This document shows positions 25,889 to 34,282 of a stretch of 64,000 nucleotides of DNA, one piece after another. This DNA is from Candidatus Thiodiazotropha sp. (ex Monitilora ramsayi) (GTDB lineage: Bacteria; Pseudomonadota; Gammaproteobacteria; Chromatiales; Chromatiaceae). Position numbers and translations under genes: made by a program. Position 1 is the first letter of the stretch. Every line of letters begins with the position of its first letter. The notes beneath the pieces were generated by a model. That model ran no database searches and was not told the DNA's origin. It was given only the letters and a program-made list of their open reading frames with translations. The stretch spans positions 1 through 64,000 of the forward strand of contig JAHXIO010000012.1 in the NCBI GenBank assembly GCA_025655595.1, in the 5' to 3' direction.

Positions 25889-28167
25889 GATTTTTTTCCT
25901 CCGAAATAGATCAGCAACGGGGGCAGAAAGAGAAAGTCGGCGACCAGAGCAAGTCCCAGGGTGATGGCGGTCAGCAGTCCCATACCCGCATTGAGCTGGA
26001 AATGTGAAAAGGCGAGAATTCCGAAGCCGACCATCAGCACCAGCGTTGTGACCCAAAGCGCGGTACCGACGGTTGAGAAGGCATAACGTACGGCATCTTC
26101 CCTGCTTAACTGTTTCTCCCGCCTGGCGCGCAGGTATTTACTCAAAAAGTGAACGGTATCATCAACCACGATGCCCAGGGTCATGCCGCTGACCACAGAT
26201 AGGGCCAAGCCTACCTCGCCGACCAATAGCCCCCATATACCAAAGGCCATCCCCATGGGTACCAGGTTGGGCAACAGACTGAGTCCGCCGACCCGGAGTG
26301 ATTTCAGCGCCAGAATGAGGATGAACGAGATCGTCACCAGCGCCAGTGTGGTGCCTTTTAACATGGATACGATATTGCGATTGCCGATGTGGGCAAACAT
26401 GACGCTGGGACTGGCGCCTTCAATACGCATGTTGGGGGCGTTTTCCTTCAACCATGCCTGGGCGCTCTCTTCGATCGCCAGCAGTTGCTGTGTGGAAATG
26501 CTTTCAAGAGTGACGGTAAAACGAGTGGCCGATTTCTTCACGTTGATCTGATTGTTCAGATCAAGCCCGAAGGGAAGGGAGAACTCATACAGCAACAGAT
26601 ATTGGGCAGACAGATCGCGCTGGTCCGGCAGACGATACCAGCTGTCCTCATCCGCATGCATATTACGGTTGAGTCGCTTCATGATGTCGGTGATGGTGTT
26701 GACATGCAGCACATTGGGTTGCTGCCGGTACCACAGGGCGAAGTCTTCGACTTTCTGCAGGAATGCAGGATTACTGATGCCTCCTGTCTCGCCGCTCTCC
26801 AGTGAGTACTCGATCAGATAGATACCGGTCAGGTTGTCCGTGGTGAAATCGGTGGCTTGGCGAAACAGATTTGTCTCATCGAAGTATTTAACGAACTGGT
26901 CATCCAGCCTGTTGTTAGGTATCTGAGCGATGAGGAAGAGAATCAGAGTGCCCATCCCCCACAACAGCGGCTTTTTGTTTTTCACCACAAACTCCGCCAG
27001 GTGTCGCATGGCAATACTACCCTGGGTGTCCCCTTTGAGGGCTTTGACTGGAAGTATCATCATCATGGCCGGCAAAAAGGTGATGGAGAGGATGAATGCC
27101 AGCACAACACCTATTGCAGCCATATTGCCCAGGTCCCGGAAGGGCGGGGCATCGCTGAAGTTGAGACTCAGGAATCCGATTGAGGTCGTCAGTGTTGTGA
27201 GGAATATCGGCTGAAGATTGATCCTGAGACTCTCCATCATCGCCTGATGTTTTGGCTCACCCTCGCGCATACCATGGAGAAAATTGACCAGGACATGAAC
27301 ACAGTCGGCAATCGCAAGGGTCATAATGACTATGGGCACGGTGGTGGTGGGCGGCGACATCTGAATGCCTAGCCAACCTGTCAGACCCATGGTGGCAATG
27401 ATCATCAGGATAATAATGATCAGCGTGGAGAGCGTGCCCGGGATCGATCTCAGCATTAAGACCAAGACCAGGATGACCGCTGCGAACATCAGCGGATAGA
27501 GTGTCATCATGTCACCCTGCGAGGCCGCGGGAAAGGCATTGTTCATCATGATCATACCGGTAAGGTGGATCTTGATACCCGGGTGTGCCGCCTCGATCTC
27601 TGCAGCCATGGTTCTGGCTTTTTCAGCGACTTCCGGCACCTCGGTCAGCTTCTTTCCGGGTAGCTGGATGGTGACGTTGACACCGGTAGTATGCGCATTC
27701 GGAGAGATCAGCCGGTTGGTCAATAAAGGGTCACTGGTTGCGATACGTTTTTTTTCCGCCAGTACTTCATCGGAGAGTGATTCAGGGTCCAGCACCAGGT
27801 CTTCCACAACCAGGTCATCGCCCTCGGCGAAAGTGTGTTGGAAATTGGTAATTGAGTCGACGCGGATGGAGTAGGGGATCTGCCAGGCAGCCTTTGTCAG
27901 GTCAGCCACCGCCGAGAGTGTTTCCCGGCTGAAGACAATGCCATCATCAGGTTCGATAACAAAAAGCACATTGTCGTTTTTGGTATAGGTATTCTGCAGC
28001 TGTTCGAAGGCCTGGAGCTGTGGGTTTTCTTCACTGAAGAACATCCGATAGTCATTGCTGAAGTGCAGATGCTGTATACCGCTTCCCAGCGCAAGCATGA
28101 CCACTACAGAGAGTAGAATGACTGTGTAATTGTACTTCAATACAAAACGAAAGAAGCGTTCAATCAT
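25885..28167 (-). CDS. MMPL/RND-family transporter
   Basis: The 760-aa protein has the RND duplicated layout: TM1 near residues 14-32, a large periplasmic loop to about 215, a five-TM sterol-sensing-like block to about 375, then TM7 near 400, a second periplasmic loop and a final five-TM block to the end. The TM4-like segment VIMTLAIADCVHVLVNFLHGMREG and its second-half equivalent GIVVDDTVHFLSKYL are typical of the MMPL/HpnN-like branch. It probably moves lipids or hydrophobic compounds across or out of the inner membrane with its LolA-like partner. It lies 14 bases after the TetR gene and is presumably controlled by it. Confidence 0.9.
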   Translation of the reverse strand: MIERFFRFVLKYNYTVILLSVVVMLALGSGIQHLHFSNDYRMFFSEENPQLQAFEQLQNTYTKNDNVLFVIEPDDGIVFSRETLSAVADLTKAAWQIPYSIRVDSITNFQHTFAEGDDLVVEDLVLDPESLSDEVLAEKKRIATSDPLLTNRLISPNAHTTGVNVTIQLPGKKLTEVPEVAEKARTMAAEIEAAHPGIKIHLTGMIMMNNAFPAASQGDMMTLYPLMFAAVILVLVLMLRSIPGTLSTLIIIILMIIATMGLTGWLGIQMSPPTTTVPIVIMTLAIADCVHVLVNFLHGMREGEPKHQAMMESLRINLQPIFLTTLTTSIGFLSLNFSDAPPFRDLGNMAAIGVVLAFILSITFLPAMMMILPVKALKGDTQGSIAMRHLAEFVVKNKKPLLWGMGTLILFLIAQIPNNRLDDQFVKYFDETNLFRQATDFTTDNLTGIYLIEYSLESGETGGISNPAFLQKVEDFALWYRQQPNVLHVNTITDIMKRLNRNMHADEDSWYRLPDQRDLSAQYLLLYEFSLPFGLDLNNQINVKKSATRFTVTLESISTQQLLAIEESAQAWLKENAPNMRIEGASPSVMFAHIGNRNIVSMLKGTTLALVTISFILILALKSLRVGGLSLLPNLVPMGMAFGIWGLLVGEVGLALSVVSGMTLGIVVDDTVHFLSKYLRARREKQLSREDAVRYAFSTVGTALWVTTLVLMVGFGILAFSHFQLNAGMGLLTAITLGLALVADFLFLPPLLIYFGGKKS

Positions 28168-28181
28168 GATTCCGTCCTTTG

Positions 28182-28817
28182 TTATTGATTCTCGGGTGAT
28201 GCCCTGAGATTCTCCAGGTAGTGCAGTAATCCTTCTCCACAGCTCATCAGCACATCATGACTTTGCGCATTTTTCGCCATGCTCATGCACCCCTCGAGGG
28301 AGGCAAGCACAAAAAGTGCGGTATCGGTCACGTTGATTGCGCTGTTGACAGAACCTTCTCTTTGGCCACGGGCCAATAGGTCGGAAATGGACTCTTGCCA
28401 GCGCCGATACAGTGAGTCGATGCGTTGCCTGAAACCGTCATCGATGGGAGACATCTCCTGAGCCAGGTTGTTCAGAGGGCATCCGAGGGAAATCTCATCG
28501 ACCCCGATGCATTCGCCGGCCTTGCGGATAGTGTCCACGAGGATGTCGACCGGGTTTCCGGGGCGCCGCATGGGTTCAAACCACGTGGATTCGAGCTTTG
28601 TCGCAATCTCTTGATCCAGTACCGCATAGCCCAGTGCCAATTTACTGCCAAAGTGGTGGTAGAGCGCCCCTTTGGTGACACCGGTTCGCTCCAGGATGGC
28701 GTTTAGGCTGGCAGCTTGATAGCCGAAGCGATGGATTTCGTCAAAGGCGGCCTCAAGCAGCGATTGGCGGGTATCGTCGGCATTTTTTACTTGCCGGGCT
28801 TCAAGGGCAGGAGACAT
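28182..28817 (-). CDS. TetR-family transcriptional regulator
   Basis: The 211-aa protein has an N-terminal TetR helix-turn-helix: TRQSLLEAAFDEIHRFGYQAASLNAILERTGVTKGALYHHFGSKLALG, about residues 16-64. The C-terminal half is a variable ligand-binding domain. I chose ATG 28817 rather than an in-frame TTG at 28853, because that TTG is the first base of a good -35 hexamer (TTGACA) and the -10 and operator fill the space between. It is the first gene of the operon with the MMPL transporter, LolA-like protein and barrel, so it likely represses its own operon and responds to a hydrophobic substrate. No Shine-Dalgarno sequence precedes the ATG. Confidence 0.85.
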   Translation of the reverse strand: MSPALEARQVKNADDTRQSLLEAAFDEIHRFGYQAASLNAILERTGVTKGALYHHFGSKLALGYAVLDQEIATKLESTWFEPMRRPGNPVDILVDTIRKAGECIGVDEISLGCPLNNLAQEMSPIDDGFRQRIDSLYRRWQESISDLLARGQREGSVNSAINVTDTALFVLASLEGCMSMAKNAQSHDVLMSCGEGLLHYLENLRASPENQ

Positions 28818-28853
28818 ACCAACCAGTATGTATGTTGATTTGGGATCTGTCAA
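28814..28853 (-). promoter_or_regulatory. TetR operon promoter with overlapping palindromic operator
   Basis: On the minus strand TTGACA (28853-28848), a 17-base spacer and CATACT (28830-28825) form a sigma70 promoter. A perfect 6-bp inverted repeat ACATAC-N6-GTATGT (28814-28831) covers the -10 and the ATG at 28817. That is where an autorepressor of the TetR family would bind. The start codon sits 7-8 bases after the -10, so the message would be leaderless or nearly so. Confidence 0.7.
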
Positions 28854-29070
28854 ACTGGATCGTGGATCCTTGAGCGATCCACTATCGAAGGGTTATTTGT
28901 CCCGCCGAATTTCGACAGTTTTACACCGGCTGAATGATGACCTGCCTGGGATAACTCCCTATACTGGGTGGCTGAAAAAATGAGATCGTGAAGAGTGCCG
29001 GACAATCTGGGGTAATTTATCGCCCAGCCGGTTTCTGCGGTCGTTAAAAACAATGTCAGGGGAGCCTTTC

Positions 29071-29268
29071 ATGTCAACTTCCGATCAGAACGTCAGCCAA
29101 ACCCATCCGGCTTTGGGGGCATCGGCTCAGGAGTTTCTCGACTACTGCAATGCCGAACGCGAACGCCGTCTTAACTCAGGTGAGACTTTTGACCAGGAGA
29201 CTTTCGATCAGGCCATGGAGATGGTCTTGAACAAGTTGCGTGTTCTGGCGGACGAGGGCTGGTCATGA
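29071..29268 (+). CDS. small conserved-looking protein coupled to SMC-like ATPase
   Basis: A 65-aa acidic, helical protein without TM segments or cysteine motifs beyond one Cys. The ATG at 29071 is preceded by AGGGGAG 6 nt upstream; an earlier in-frame ATG at 29053 would place that ribosome site inside the gene. Its stop overlaps the ATPase start by 4 bases (ATGA), so the two are translationally coupled and probably act together. I know no family for it. Its small size and acidic nature suggest a regulatory subunit of the ATPase, which is inference from coupling only. Confidence 0.7.
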   Translation: MSTSDQNVSQTHPALGASAQEFLDYCNAERERRLNSGETFDQETFDQAMEMVLNKLRVLADEGWS

Positions 29269-31160
29269 TTATCAACTCAATCAAGGCCAACAATGTCCTG
29301 AAATATGCCTCATTGCAGTTGGACGATATTCCCGAACAAGGTCTGATTGCTATTACCGGCCCGAATGAATCCGGCAAGAGCAGTATTGGCGAGACTGTCT
29401 GTTTTGCACTCTTCGGCCGGACCTTCTCTCTCGATTTCGATGATCTGACGAAGGTTATTAGATGGGATGAGACCCATTGTTCTGTTGAACTGGAGTTTAC
29501 CCCGGCTGACGGCAAGCGCTATCGTCTCGAGCGTTTTCTCGATGATGGCGGAAATCACAGCGCCCGCCTGGAATTGGCCGAAGCCCCCGGGTCAGATGAT
29601 CCTTTGGCCAGAGGTATCGAGCAGGTTGCGGATAAGGTCTACGAGCTTATCGGTTATGAGTATGAGGAGTTTATCGAGTCCTTCTACCTGGCCCAACGCG
29701 AGATCACGACACCTCATCCACACAGCTATGCCGTCAAGACCATGGCCGGTCTGGTTACACTGGAGTATTGCACTGAGGCATGTCGGGAGGACCATGTTGA
29801 GACTGTCAGTGAGGTGGAGGAGAAAAAGGCTGATATCAAATCCCTGCAGACACAGCTGGATGAGCTCGACATCGATCCCAGGCTGTTGTCTGACCTGGAA
29901 CGTGAAAGGGAAGATCGAAGCCGGCGTATGGCGGAGGTGAATCGTTCCATCGAGAGCCTGGACCGTGCCTCCGTGGATTATCAAGATGCTCAACCAAAAC
30001 GGGAGAGCGCATTGGGTGCACGCGGACGTACCGGTTTTTTCCGCCTTGTCATGCTGTTACTGGCTTTGGTGTCGGGTGCTGCATGGTATCTGCTGGCTGA
30101 AATGCCGGAGCACGATCTCTCAATGCGCCTGTCTGAGTGGATTTTGTCAGTCGTGTCCAGTTGGCAAACCGGGCAGGCGGTTTGGTTGCTATATGCCGCA
30201 GCTGCCTTCGGTGTACTGTTTCTGATTTTCTGGATACGTCGCTCTGCCATCGGTGGCCGGTTGAGCGGATACGATCAGGCTGCACAAGCGCTGGCCCAGG
30301 CGTTGGATGAATTGCCTAACGTGGAGGCAGAAAATAGTGCCCCACCATCGGATATATCGGCAGAGACAGAGGTGGCATCGCCTACCGAAACGGCAGATTC
30401 AGTTGAGCAGACACCACCTGTCGCGATCGACCGGGCGGCCAGAAGCCGATTGAGCCAACGGGTCAGCGACTGGCAGGCTACCATTACAGAGGTGAGAGAC
30501 GGGGTTGGCAGCGAACAGAACCTACTGCGCCAGAGCCTGGAGCAGGATAAGCTCCGGATGGGACAACTCGATCAGGCGATTGCACAGGAGCAGGAGAGAC
30601 TGGAGACGGCCGGTCAGCTGCAGACGATGCAGACGGAAATTCGCGAGAAAGTCTCAGAACGCGAACGCCACATCGAGATCTGTACGGTGGCGGATGAGTT
30701 GATCCTGGGTGCAACCCGAGAGATCTCCTATCAGTTCAATCGCAAGTTACGGGGACTGGTCAGCAAGACGTTGCCGCTCTTCACAGAGAATAGGTATGAG
30801 CATCTGCAGATCGATGACGATCTGACAGTACGGGCCTTTTCCAGTGAAAAGCGTGATTTCATGGACCTTGACGAGATCTCGAGTGGCACACAGCGGCAAA
30901 TTATGCTGGCAGTGCGCTTGGCCCTCTCCCAGGAGTTAGTGGAGAGAACAGTCAAAGGTAGCCAGTTCCTCTTCCTGGATGAACCATTCGCCTTTTTCGA
31001 TGAGCACCGAACCCGCAGTGCGTTGACGGTCCTGCCGACCCTCAGCGAGGAACTGAATCAGATCTGGATCATCGGTCAGGCATTCTCGGATGATCTGAAG
31101 TTCGATCGACATATTCAATGTGAACGGGGCAAGGATTCGATTGGTAGTTCTGTCGACTGA
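29265..31160 (+). CDS. membrane-embedded SMC/RecF-like AAA ATPase
   Basis: The 631-aa protein is an ABC-type ATPase split by a central region. Walker A GPNESGKSS is at 32-40. An N-terminal lobe continues to about 180, then a short coiled coil (185-250), two transmembrane helices (about 259-279 and 305-325) with a loop of about 25 residues between them, an acidic linker, a second coiled coil (390-470), and the C-terminal lobe with signature SSGTQRQIMLAVRLAL and Walker B FLFLDEPFAFFDEHRTR. The layout recalls YhaN/SbcC-type proteins but is much shorter. No SbcD-like nuclease gene is adjacent; instead a 65-aa protein overlaps its start. It probably acts at the membrane on DNA or a protein partner; function unknown. 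Confidence 0.8.
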   Translation: MIINSIKANNVLKYASLQLDDIPEQGLIAITGPNESGKSSIGETVCFALFGRTFSLDFDDLTKVIRWDETHCSVELEFTPADGKRYRLERFLDDGGNHSARLELAEAPGSDDPLARGIEQVADKVYELIGYEYEEFIESFYLAQREITTPHPHSYAVKTMAGLVTLEYCTEACREDHVETVSEVEEKKADIKSLQTQLDELDIDPRLLSDLEREREDRSRRMAEVNRSIESLDRASVDYQDAQPKRESALGARGRTGFFRLVMLLLALVSGAAWYLLAEMPEHDLSMRLSEWILSVVSSWQTGQAVWLLYAAAAFGVLFLIFWIRRSAIGGRLSGYDQAAQALAQALDELPNVEAENSAPPSDISAETEVASPTETADSVEQTPPVAIDRAARSRLSQRVSDWQATITEVRDGVGSEQNLLRQSLEQDKLRMGQLDQAIAQEQERLETAGQLQTMQTEIREKVSERERHIEICTVADELILGATREISYQFNRKLRGLVSKTLPLFTENRYEHLQIDDDLTVRAFSSEKRDFMDLDEISSGTQRQIMLAVRLALSQELVERTVKGSQFLFLDEPFAFFDEHRTRSALTVLPTLSEELNQIWIIGQAFSDDLKFDRHIQCERGKDSIGSSVD

Positions 31161-31316
31161 AAAAGGTGACGCTGCCCTTATCTGCCATAGAAAGAGGGCG
31201 AAGCAAACGATTGCTATGCAGGTATCGAGCGATTCACAGGTATTGTCGGTCATTGGTGCCTAGGGTGAGAACAGGCTGTTACGGACCTGTGTACCGCGCA
31301 GTTCCAACATACGTTC

Positions 31317-33836
31317 ATGCCTGCTGAAGAACTGCCGGTCACGGCGGTCATACCGAAACTCACTTCCACCTTCGAAGCGCATGCCTCCGTTGTGCTTTGT
31401 GCGCCACCCGGTTCAGGGAAGACGACACTGGTGCCGCTGGAGTTGCTCCGGGCGAGTTGGCTGAAAGGCCGGATTCTGCTGCTTGAACCCCGGCGTCTGG
31501 CTGCGCGCGCCGCAGCATCCCGGATGGCATCGTTGCTGGGAGAATCCGTGGGCGAGACCGTCGGTTACGCAATTCGTCTGGAACGCCGGGTCTCCGCCAG
31601 GACGCGTATTGAGGTGGTCACCGAAGGTATCCTCACCCAGCGGTTACAGGCCGACCCGAGTTTGGATGGGGTCGATCTGGTGATCTTCGATGAGTTTCAT
31701 GAGCGCAACCTCCAGTCTGATCTGGCTTTTGCCCTTTCGCTCGATGTACAGCGGGGGCTGCGGGAGGATCTGAGGCTGTTGGTGATGTCAGCGACACTGG
31801 ACAGCGAGTGGGTGAGCTCACTGTTGGGCGGTGCGCCGGTGATCGAGGCGGCTGGCAGAAGCTTTCCGGTGAAACTCCACTATGCATCTGATCGGCCCGA
31901 TAAAAGGCGGATTGTGGAGCAGACCGCCTCAGCAATACTGAGGGCCTATCGTAATGAGTCGGGGGATCTCCTGGTGTTTTTGCCCGGTGTCGGAGAGATA
32001 AAACGCACAATGGAGCGCTTGAACCACAGCTTTTCCGGCGACTCCTCTGCCCCTGTTATCTCTCCCCTCTTTGGAGATCTCCCTAAAAAGGAGCAGGATC
32101 GCGCATTGCTGCCCGATCCCGATGGGAGGCGACGGATCGTTCTGACCACTTCGATTGCCGAGACCAGTTTGACAATTGAGGGGGTGACCGCAGTAGTGGA
32201 CAGTGGTTGGTCCCGGTTGCCGGCCTATCTGCCGGGAGTCGGATTGACCCGACTGGAAACCGTTTCCATATCACGCGCTGCCGCAGATCAGCGGGCGGGC
32301 AGGGCGGGGCGACTGGGCCCAGGTAGCTGTTATCGTCTCTGGCCAGAGACTTATCATCAACGCCTGCCTGCCTATCATCCGGCCGAGATGCTGAGTGCTG
32401 ATCTGGCGCCGATGGTTCTTGAACTGGCCCGCTGGGGGGTGACCGACCCGGGGCAGCTCGTCTGGCCGGATCCTCCCCCGTTAGCGGCATTCGAACAGGC
32501 TAGAGAACTGCTGCAACGCCTGGGTGCGCTCGATGGGGAGTGCCGAATCACAGCGTCAGGTAGAGATATGTCTCGCCTGCCACTGCATCCACGCCTCTCT
32601 CATATGCTTTTACATGCGGCGCCAGCAGATCGGGAGCGTATCTGCGATCTTGCTGCATTGTTAAGCGAGCGCGATGTTCTGCCTTACAGCCCGGGTACCG
32701 GCTCTTCTGTCGATATGGGTTTACGCTTGCGTTATCTGACACATTGGCGAGAGGACAGATCCGGATTTAGGCATAGTGGCGGTGGGGCTGTGCTTCGACA
32801 GATCGATCGCCTTGGTCGGGACTGGCACAAGCGTTTGCAGAAGATCGAACCGATCCATCGCGAGAGGGGATTTACGACCGCTCAGTATCTGGCTCTGGCC
32901 TACCCTGATCGAATTGCACAACAGACCGGACATGCCCGTTTTCGTCTGGTCAGTGGGCGCGCGGTGAGACTGGCCGAGGATGACCCCCTGGCGGGAGAGT
33001 CGTATCTCGTGGCGGCACAACTCGATGCAGGCCAGACGGAAGGACGGGTTCGATTGGCGGCGGCTATTGGAGAGACGGAGATCCGTCAGCTACCCGATCT
33101 GAGGATAGAAACGGTCGAGAGTGTGGAATGGGTCGGTAGCGCAGAAAGGGTCGTTATGATGTCACGGGAGTGCCTGGGTGCGGTGATTTTGAAGCAGTCC
33201 CGGATCGACGACGCCGACCCGGAAAAGGTACTGACGGCAATGCTGGCAGGCGTGAGGTCCATGGGTCTTGAGGTGCTTCCATGGACGCGGTCTCTGATTC
33301 AATGGCGCGATCGGGTCTGCTGGTTGCGGGAAAATCTGTCCGATGAAGGATTGCCCGATCTGTCCGATTGCTGGTTGCTCGCCAATCTTTCTGAATGGTT
33401 GGCGCCCTGGCTGGACGGAGTGAGTCGAAAGGCGCAGTTGCAAAGCATAGACCTGAGGGCAGCGTTGCAACATCTATTAAGCTGGGAGCAGCTACAGATG
33501 GTAGAGCGTGAAGCCCCCACGCATCTGCAGGTACCCAGCGGTTCGCGTATTGCCTTGAAATATTCTGCTGGAGAAGCTCCGGTGCTGGCAGTGAGGCTGC
33601 AGGAGATGTTCGGACTGTCTGAGACACCGAAAGTGGGGCGGGGCCGGGTCCCGGTGATGCTGCATCTGCTCTCTCCGGCTCAGCGCCCGATGCAGATTAC
33701 GGATGACCTGGGTGGCTTTTGGCGGCGGACCTATCCAGAGGTCAAGCGGGAGTTGAAAGGAAGGTATCCAAAGCACTACTGGCCTGATGATCCTTCTCAG
33801 GCCGTCCCTACAGCCAGAGCCAAACCGCGTCAGTAG
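31317..33836 (+). CDS. hrpB: ATP-dependent RNA helicase HrpB
   Basis: The 839-aa protein has DEAH-family helicase motifs in order: PPGSGKTTLVPLELL near residue 30 (motif I), FDEFHERNLQSDLAFAL near 125 (DEFH, motif II), MSATLDS near 157 (III), TSIAETSLTIEGV near 280 (V) and DQRAGRAGRLGPG near 325 (VI). The C-terminal HrpB-specific domain is complete, including RRTYPEVKRELKGRYPKHYWPDDP near the end. Length matches E. coli HrpB (about 810-820 aa). It stands alone on the plus strand, with 156 bases to the ATPase gene upstream. Its exact cellular role in bacteria is not well defined. Confidence 0.95.
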   Translation: MPAEELPVTAVIPKLTSTFEAHASVVLCAPPGSGKTTLVPLELLRASWLKGRILLLEPRRLAARAAASRMASLLGESVGETVGYAIRLERRVSARTRIEVVTEGILTQRLQADPSLDGVDLVIFDEFHERNLQSDLAFALSLDVQRGLREDLRLLVMSATLDSEWVSSLLGGAPVIEAAGRSFPVKLHYASDRPDKRRIVEQTASAILRAYRNESGDLLVFLPGVGEIKRTMERLNHSFSGDSSAPVISPLFGDLPKKEQDRALLPDPDGRRRIVLTTSIAETSLTIEGVTAVVDSGWSRLPAYLPGVGLTRLETVSISRAAADQRAGRAGRLGPGSCYRLWPETYHQRLPAYHPAEMLSADLAPMVLELARWGVTDPGQLVWPDPPPLAAFEQARELLQRLGALDGECRITASGRDMSRLPLHPRLSHMLLHAAPADRERICDLAALLSERDVLPYSPGTGSSVDMGLRLRYLTHWREDRSGFRHSGGGAVLRQIDRLGRDWHKRLQKIEPIHRERGFTTAQYLALAYPDRIAQQTGHARFRLVSGRAVRLAEDDPLAGESYLVAAQLDAGQTEGRVRLAAAIGETEIRQLPDLRIETVESVEWVGSAERVVMMSRECLGAVILKQSRIDDADPEKVLTAMLAGVRSMGLEVLPWTRSLIQWRDRVCWLRENLSDEGLPDLSDCWLLANLSEWLAPWLDGVSRKAQLQSIDLRAALQHLLSWEQLQMVEREAPTHLQVPSGSRIALKYSAGEAPVLAVRLQEMFGLSETPKVGRGRVPVMLHLLSPAQRPMQITDDLGGFWRRTYPEVKRELKGRYPKHYWPDDPSQAVPTARAKPRQ

Positions 33837-34282
33837 GTATTTTTTGATAGTCAAAACCTGTGTGTGCGTGGACGAGACGCCTTGTTCATCATTTTTTCGT
33901 TGATTCCAATCACGATGGCTGGCATTGCAGTAAAAGTGGAATCTATTGGTAATCCGGCCTTTTGCTTGGTTGCTTTCATGTGAAATGCAATAATCGCTGA
34001 AAATTCATATGCATAGATGAACTGCCTCTAATGTGGGAGGCACATGATATAAACTGGGGGAGCTATAGGTCAACGGGCATGAAATGTGACAAAAACCTGT
34101 AACTCGTTTAGATTATACGGCTGTCTGGAAATACTCCTCGGAATAGTTCAACGCCGAAAGACGATCAAGAATTCAGTGGTATTCGGATGGCATCTGGGGG
34201 CTGAGCCGACGCGTAATCTCGGTCAAGCCAAGGATCAAGAAGTTTGTCAGCGGCGATCTGGCTTGTGAACGAACACGGATCG
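33837..34282. other. intergenic region upstream of hybrid kinase
   Basis: A stretch of 446 bases with scattered stops and only short frames, none of which resembles a protein. It presumably contains the promoter and leader of the RpfC-like kinase gene. I looked for a c-di-GMP (GEMM) riboswitch, given the neighbouring HD-GYP protein, but did not find its conserved core. Confidence 0.4.

Noticed and set aside
34086..34268. 60-aa plus-strand frame in the gap before the hybrid kinase
   Set aside because: No ribosome site, no recognisable composition, and it runs into the kinase gene in another frame.
33837..34282. Possible c-di-GMP riboswitch upstream of the hybrid kinase
   Set aside because: The conserved GEMM core and its tetraloop-receptor pattern are not present.
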